Assembly: GCF_001552135.1 (NCBI RefSeq)
Contig: NZ_BCQP01000030.1
Coordinates: forward strand, 1-64,000
From: Actinomadura chibensis NBRC 106107
GTDB lineage: Bacteria; Actinomycetota; Actinomycetes; Streptosporangiales; Streptosporangiaceae
Direction: 5' to 3'
DNA length: 64,000 nucleotides
This document shows positions 60,326 through 64,000 of the stretch, piece by piece. The translations under genes and the position numbers were made by a program. Every line of letters begins with the position of its first letter. The stretch's first letter is position 1. The notes below the pieces were generated by a model, which saw only the letters and a program-made list of their open reading frames with translations, ran no database searches and was not told the origin of the DNA.

Positions 60326-61036
60326 TCATTGTCCGGCTTGGCCGTCGGCGGGCTGCCGCTCCTCGCGTTGACGGGCGGCGAGCTCGCGCAGCGCGATCGC
60401 CGCGGCCTTGCGGACGTGGTCCTCGCACGCGGCACGGGCGGCGTCGGCGTCGCCCCGCACGGCCGCGGCGTCATAGATCGCGGCCAGCTCCTTGACGGTC
60501 TCCGGCAGACGGTCCTCGGCCTGCAGGGACAGCCCGCGCAACATCTGCACGCGGGCGTGAACACCGCGCAGCATCGAGTCGATGACCGGGTTCACCGCCC
60601 CGGCGATGAGGACGTCGTAGAAATCGTCCTTCATCGCCAGCCGCTCGGCCAGGTCGGCCTCGCCGCAGGTGCGGGAGAACCGCCGGACCACCCTGCCCAT
60701 CTCTTCGCGCTGCTCGGCGGTGGCCCGCTCGGCGAACAGCGCCCCGGCCAGGCCCTCCAGCGCGCCTCGCACCTCGAACAGGGCCCTGGCGTCGAAGGCC
60801 GTCAGCTCGGTGATGACCGGGCCGCGGTTGGGCACGATGGTCACGAGTCCTTCCGACTCGAGCTGCCGCAGGACCTCGCGGATGACCGTCCGGGAGACCT
60901 CGTACCGCTCACACAGCCGCGCCTCGACGAGCCGCTCGCCGGGTTCGAATTCCGCTGCCAGAATGTCCTGGCGGAACACCTCGAGCACCTGGGCTCGCAG
61001 GGGCGCGGCCACACGCTGGACCCGCTGCGCTGCCAT
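60326..61036 (-). CDS. GntR-family (FadR-type) regulator
   Basis: 236 residues. The N-terminal winged helix reads FRQDILAAEFEPGERLVEAR then LCERYEVSRTVIREVLRQLESEGLV; the C-terminal FCD domain has FEVRGALEGLAGALFAERAT, DDFYDVLIAGAVNPVI and the helix ending EDHVRKAA. Its ligand is probably a carboxylate. ATG 61036 follows GGGGAG; an earlier start at 61054 has no such site. Similar ATTACCAT-containing motifs precede this gene, the old-yellow-enzyme/MHS pair and the CMD gene, so it probably controls them all. Confidence 0.9.
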   Translation of the reverse strand: MAAQRVQRVAAPLRAQVLEVFRQDILAAEFEPGERLVEARLCERYEVSRTVIREVLRQLESEGLVTIVPNRGPVITELTAFDARALFEVRGALEGLAGALFAERATAEQREEMGRVVRRFSRTCGEADLAERLAMKDDFYDVLIAGAVNPVIDSMLRGVHARVQMLRGLSLQAEDRLPETVKELAAIYDAAAVRGDADAARAACEDHVRKAAAIALRELAARQREERQPADGQAGQ

Positions 61037-61063
61037 ACGGTCGTCTCCCCTCAACGGCCAACG

Positions 61064-61081
61064 ACCATATCATGGTAATAC
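61064..61081. promoter_or_regulatory. putative GntR operator 2 (autoregulation)
   Basis: ACCATATCATGGTAATAC lies 28 bp upstream of the gntR start and downstream of the dehydrogenase stop. Its core TATCATGGTAAT recurs at 58.1 kb. Confidence 0.6.
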
Positions 61082-61086
61082 ACCGG

Positions 61087-62007
61087 TCAGCGGGTGAGGT
61101 CGACCCCCGTCAGCTTCGCCAGGTAGCGGGCGATTTCGGACTGATCCGGGTTCCCTTCGCCGAGGCCGGCGAGCGCGGCCTGGCAGAACCGGACGCAGGC
61201 CCGCGACACCTCCGGCGACAGGCCCAGGGAGGTCGCCAGGTCCAGTGCGGTGGTGATGTCCTTGACGGTCAGCGGGAGCGAGAAACCCACCTGGAACCGT
61301 CCGTCCAGCACCTCCGGGCCGATCTTGACCTCGGTCGACTGGTTGCGGCCGGTGGAGGCGTTGATGACGTCGAGCATCGTCCGGGGGGCGAGGCCGAACG
61401 CGGCTCCCGCGGTGAGCACCTCCAGCGCCCCGACCAGGCCGATGGCCGACAGCAGGTTGTTGAGCGCCTTCAGCGCGTGCGCGGACCCCGCCGGGCCGAC
61501 GCGCGTCACCGAGGCGCCCATCGCGCGCAGCAGCGGAAGGGCCCGCCGGTAGTCCTCGGCCGGCCCACCGACCATGATCGTCAACTCGGCGGTCGCGGCC
61601 TTGCGCGGGCCTCCGGAGACCGGCGCGTCGACCATCGCCACGCCGCGCTCCCGGAGCCGCTCGGCGAGTCCCTGGGTCGCCCGCGGCGCCGACGACCCCA
61701 TGTCGACGACCAGCGCGCCCGGACGCAGGCGCCCGGCGAAGCTCGCCGGGTCCGCCGGATCGCCGAGCACGCGCCCGACCACCGTGCTGTCGGGCAACAT
61801 GAGGATCACGACGTCCGCGCCGGCTCCCTCGGCGAGGCTCCCCAACGCCGTCACACCGCCGTAGCGGGCGGCCGCGGCGAGCGCCTCGGGGTCGGCGTCG
61901 TAGACCGCCACGGGCACGGACCGCGCGAGGTTGCGGACCATGGGCCGGCCCATCGTGCCCAGGCCGATGAAGCTGACGGTGTCCGCCGTGGCCGGGATGT
62001 CAGGCAT
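61087..62007 (-). CDS. beta-hydroxyacid dehydrogenase (3-hydroxyisobutyrate dehydrogenase family)
   Basis: 306 residues. The N-terminal NAD(P) motif is FIGLGTMGRPMVRNL; the substrate motif DAPVSGGPRKAATAELTIMV and the catalytic Lys in ALKALNNLLSA follow, then the helical domain ending in DQSEIARYL. It would oxidise a hydroxyacid or reduce a semialdehyde late in the catabolic pathway. ATG 62007 has AAGGAGG upstream and overlaps the CMD stop by eight bases. Confidence 0.9.
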   Translation of the reverse strand: MPDIPATADTVSFIGLGTMGRPMVRNLARSVPVAVYDADPEALAAAARYGGVTALGSLAEGAGADVVILMLPDSTVVGRVLGDPADPASFAGRLRPGALVVDMGSSAPRATQGLAERLRERGVAMVDAPVSGGPRKAATAELTIMVGGPAEDYRRALPLLRAMGASVTRVGPAGSAHALKALNNLLSAIGLVGALEVLTAGAAFGLAPRTMLDVINASTGRNQSTEVKIGPEVLDGRFQVGFSLPLTVKDITTALDLATSLGLSPEVSRACVRFCQAALAGLGEGNPDQSEIARYLAKLTGVDLTR

Positions 62008-62422
62008 CGGCGCCCGCACCTCCTTGGAACGCGTCCACGGTCGGCTCCAGGCCTTCGGCGCCGACGACCTCGCGCCACGCCTCGAAGCCGGCCTGGAAGG
62101 CCACGACGCCCGCCTCGGGCAGGCTGATCTCGATCGCTTCGAGGATCTCCCGCGGAGTGAGCCCCAAGTCGAGCGCGACCTTGATGTGACTCTGGATGTG
62201 CCCCCTCGAAGCGCGCATCACCGTGAGACTGACGATGAAGATGAGCTCCTTCGTCCTGCGGTCCAGCGTCCGCTGGTCGAGGTAGGCCGCGGCGACGAGA
62301 CCGTTGGCGGCGCGCAGCACGTCGAAATCCTGCTTGGCCATCACCTTGTGGTACTCGAGGACATAGCCCCGGCTGCGCGCCATGTCGTCGATGTAGAGCT
62401 GCGGATCCTGGACGCTGGTCAC
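62000..62422 (-). CDS. carboxymuconolactone-decarboxylase (CMD) family protein
   Basis: 140 residues. LDRRTKELIFIVSLTVMRASRGHIQSHIKVALDLGLTPREILEAIE is the CMD/AhpD core. The CxxC or Cys of AhpD-type peroxidases is absent (SRGHIQSH), so it is more likely a decarboxylase or lactonase-like member than an antioxidant enzyme. GTG 62422 follows GAGGGG. First gene of the CMD > dehydrogenase operon; a GTAATAC-rich site at 62448 lies upstream. Confidence 0.85.
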   Translation of the reverse strand: MTSVQDPQLYIDDMARSRGYVLEYHKVMAKQDFDVLRAANGLVAAAYLDQRTLDRRTKELIFIVSLTVMRASRGHIQSHIKVALDLGLTPREILEAIEISLPEAGVVAFQAGFEAWREVVGAEGLEPTVDAFQGGAGADA

Positions 62423-62447
62423 GAGTGTCCCCTCAGATAGTCAACAC

Positions 62448-62470
62448 GATGATCGTAATACAGTAATACC
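62448..62470. promoter_or_regulatory. putative GntR operator 3
   Basis: GATGATCGTAATACAGTAAT overlaps the promoter region 26 bp upstream of the CMD start. It resembles the 58.1- and 61.1-kb sites (ATCGTAAT against ATGGTAAT) with an extra GTAATAC half. Confidence 0.5.
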
Positions 62471-62543
62471 CCCTTGCCAAGCTCCCCTGCCTGCGCTCGC
62501 ACGAGGTCGTGAAAGTAGAGCCAGTGCCTGTACGACCGGCCCG

Positions 62544-62913
62544 TCACGACGCGATCCCATCGCCGTCACCTCCGCGTCGGCGGGAACCGGAAACGTAGAG
62601 GCCGCCGCGGCTGACAAGTTGCCGGACGATCACGTTGCGCTGGCTCTCGCTGGCGCCCCCGCCGACGATCATCAGCGGGGCGTCGCTGAGATAGCGCTCC
62701 ACGTCGAACTTGGTGGAGTAGCCGTAGCCGTGGTGGATGGGCACGGCGTTCAGCGCGATCTGCATGGTGACCTCGGATGCGAACAGCTTGGCCATGCCCG
62801 CCTCCATGTCCACCCGGCACCCGCGTCGGCCTCGCGGGCGGCGTGCAAGGTGAGCTGGCGCGCCGCGGTCAGGGACGTCGCAATTCGGCCAGGGGGTTGC
62901 CGATCGACTGGTG
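62544..62913 (-). pseudogene. acyl-CoA dehydrogenase C-terminal remnant, frameshifted
   Basis: MAKLFASEVTMQIALNAVPI, HHGYGYSTKFDVERYLSDAP and SQRNVIVRQLVSRGGLY are the last part of acyl-CoA dehydrogenases. Just upstream, HQSIGNPLAEL and AARQLTLHAAREADAG appear in other frames, so several shifts are present. The N-terminal two thirds are gone. Confidence 0.82.
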
Positions 62914-62978
62914 CCGTTGGTCAGGGTCGGGGTCCGCGCGCCGACTTCGATCGCGGCCGGCCCCACCACCCCAGGGTG

Positions 62979-63307
62979 CGAACCCGGCGTTCCCGGTGAA
63001 GGTCGCGCGGTCGAACTTGGCGGTTCCGGTGAAGGTCGTACTGCTGAAGTCGGCAGTTCCTATCTGAGGGCGGCCTCGCGGAGGACAGAGCGCCTTCAGC
63101 AACTGTGTGAGCAAGTCCCCGGAGATGGTCACGCCCCAAAGCGTTGATGTCGGACCCGGGACCCAAGGTGGCGAGGTGGGCGGTTCTGGCGTCATGGGAC
63201 CGATGGACTAGACACAGGTGATCGGCGGCGGTGGCAGCCCCGCACACTGCCGACGGGTCCTCGGCACCAGGATGTTGGCAGGTGTTCTCGTTCTGGGCAG
63301 TGGCCAT
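62979..63307 (-). pseudogene. pentapeptide-repeat protein remnant, frameshifted
   Basis: From ATG 63307 the frame encodes ATAQNENTCQHPGAEDPSAV and CLVHRSHDARTAHLATLGPG, a zinc-ribbon-like start seen in actinomycete pentapeptide proteins. After a shift, LLTQLLKALCPPRGRPQIGT and ADFSSTTFTGTAKFDRATFT (A-D/N-F repeats) follow. It ends abruptly at the junction with acyl-CoA dehydrogenase debris. Confidence 0.72.
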
Positions 63308-63703
63308 GCGCCAATGCCTACCGAAGCCTCCCGTTTCCCGAGGGAGGACGTCAGCATCGGCAACAACCGGAACCACCAGACGGCCAGGACCAAGAGAAGA
63401 ATGTCAGTCGCCTAGCCTCACCACCGCCGCCGAGACCAGACAGGGCGGTGAGCTGTTGAGATCAACGCCACAGCGGCGTGGGCGTCTCTCGGCCTGCCCG
63501 GCGGTTGTTCCCCAACCCTGTGCGGCATTCAATCCGACCACTCCCACCAGGCGCACGCGGGGTCGGACGGCTCGACGTCCGCCGCAGGGGTCGCCGCTTC
63601 GGCGAATGCGTCCTCACCGGAGGGTGCTTCGGGAGGGCGCGCCGGGTCGGGGGAGGGCTCGATGCCGGGTTTGGGTGGGTTTTCTGGTACCCGCTGGGTA
63701 CCC

Positions 63704-63850
63704 AGATGGTCGCCATCGGCGGCATCCGGTGGCACTTGGCCGCCTACGCCGTCCGGAAGGGGTGGGCCTTCCTCGGGCAGGTCAGCGGGTGTTTCCGCTG
63801 GTGATGGTGGTGCGCCCCCTGCAGGATTCGAACCTGCGCACACGGCTCCG
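63704..63850. repeat. dispersed ~145-bp direct repeat, copy C (att-like, best preserved)
   Basis: Contains ATGGTCGCCATCGGCGGC, CACTTGGCCGCCTACGCCG, CAGGTCAGCGGGTG, TTTCCGCTGGTGATGGTGGT and the tRNA-like CCCCCTGCAGGATTCGAAC. Copies A and B carry the same blocks in the same order. Only here is the tRNA part undamaged. Confidence 0.75.
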
Positions 63851-63857
63851 GAGACCG
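63813..63857 (-). other. 3' half of a tRNA-Arg(CCG)-like gene
   Basis: On the minus strand: CGGT-CTCCGGA-GCCG (anticodon arm, loop with CCG), variable bases, the T-arm GCAGGTTCGAATCCTGC and acceptor strand AGGGGGC. No matching 5' half (GCCCCCT and D-arm) is found upstream, so this is a partial gene of the kind left at attL/attR by integration into a tRNA 3' end, not a functional tRNA. Confidence 0.7.
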
Positions 63858-64000
63858 GCACTGATCAAGCGATCCACCAGGAAAGACGGCCGCCTTCCGT
63901 CCCACTGTGGACGCAAGTGGAACATGCAACGCCGCTGAGAACCCTTCTATGCGTGGCCGTCATCCGCCTCGACCTGCGTCTCTGCCGACCGGTGTCGGCC

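Larger units (their letters stand above)
63308..64000. other. right end: no intact gene, repeat copy C and tRNA half
   Basis: Overlapping open frames on both strands lack recognisable domains and ribosome sites. Besides repeat copy C and the tRNA-like fragment nothing was identified. Confidence 0.5.

Noticed and set aside
63813..63890. A complete functional tRNA at the right end
   Set aside because: Anticodon arm, T-arm and acceptor 3' strand are present, but no 5' acceptor strand or D-arm can be paired upstream.

Overview
High-GC actinomycete DNA, probably Streptosporangiales or a relative; that placement is an inference from GC content, gene families and GTG starts. The left two thirds look like chromosome carrying a biosynthetic gene cluster. 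The right third (about 42.3-64 kb) is a mosaic of islands with lower-GC genes, broken recombinases, pseudogenes and dispersed att-like repeats.

1-27.7 kb is a siderophore-type NRPS cluster. The minus strand carries PNPOx-like oxidase > salicylate-type AMP ligase > class II DAHP synthase (cut by the window edge), and a long operon read leftward from 21.6 kb: NRPS1 (ArCP-Cy-A-PCP-Cy-A-PCP) > NRPS2 (Cy-A[MT]-PCP-TE) > saccharopine-dehydrogenase-like reductase > thiazolinyl imide reductase > type II thioesterase > NTF2-like protein > ABC ATPase > two permeases. All three A domains show a cysteine code. The predicted product is an aryl cap plus three cyclised cysteines with one methylation and one ring reduction, the logic proposed for coelibactin and related to pyochelin/yersiniabactin. 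Divergent from NRPS1 across a near-perfect IdeR/DmdR iron box is a plus-strand operon: a PaaA-like diiron oxygenase, an unknown protein, a benzoate-CoA-ligase-family enzyme, a PabC-like lyase and a PabA-PabB fusion. Together these would make p-aminobenzoate, load it on CoA and oxidise it. A LuxR regulator with a degenerate receiver ends the cluster, its 3' end overlapping pabAB.

28.5-42 kb is mostly ordinary chromosome: a secreted alkaline phosphatase, a TetR/Ddn-type reductase pair around a nested palindromic operator, a luciferase-like monooxygenase, an ASCH-winged-helix protein, a CHAT protease-like protein with an EACC1-like membrane partner (putative conflict system), MmcQ/YjbR, two tandem paralogues of unknown function, a large membrane-anchored protein and a membrane protein of unknown function.

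42-64 kb is the mobile mosaic. A lower-GC GmrSD-type (DUF262/DUF1524) restriction gene lies between two copies of a ~145-bp repeat; a third copy at 63.7 kb contains the 3' half of a tRNA-Arg(CCG)-like gene. Between them are a frameshifted DUF2637 gene, a three-repeat orphan CRISPR array, fragments of a tyrosine recombinase, a serine recombinase and a response regulator, and a catabolic island at 49.2-62.4 kb: frameshifted Tat amidohydrolase, MarR, M20 amidohydrolase, two PuuE-like deacetylases, CapA-like protein, IclR, MHS-family transporter, old-yellow-enzyme, alpha/beta hydrolase, GntR, beta-hydroxyacid dehydrogenase and CMD-family protein, with recognisable operators. It ends in acyl-CoA dehydrogenase and pentapeptide-repeat remnants.
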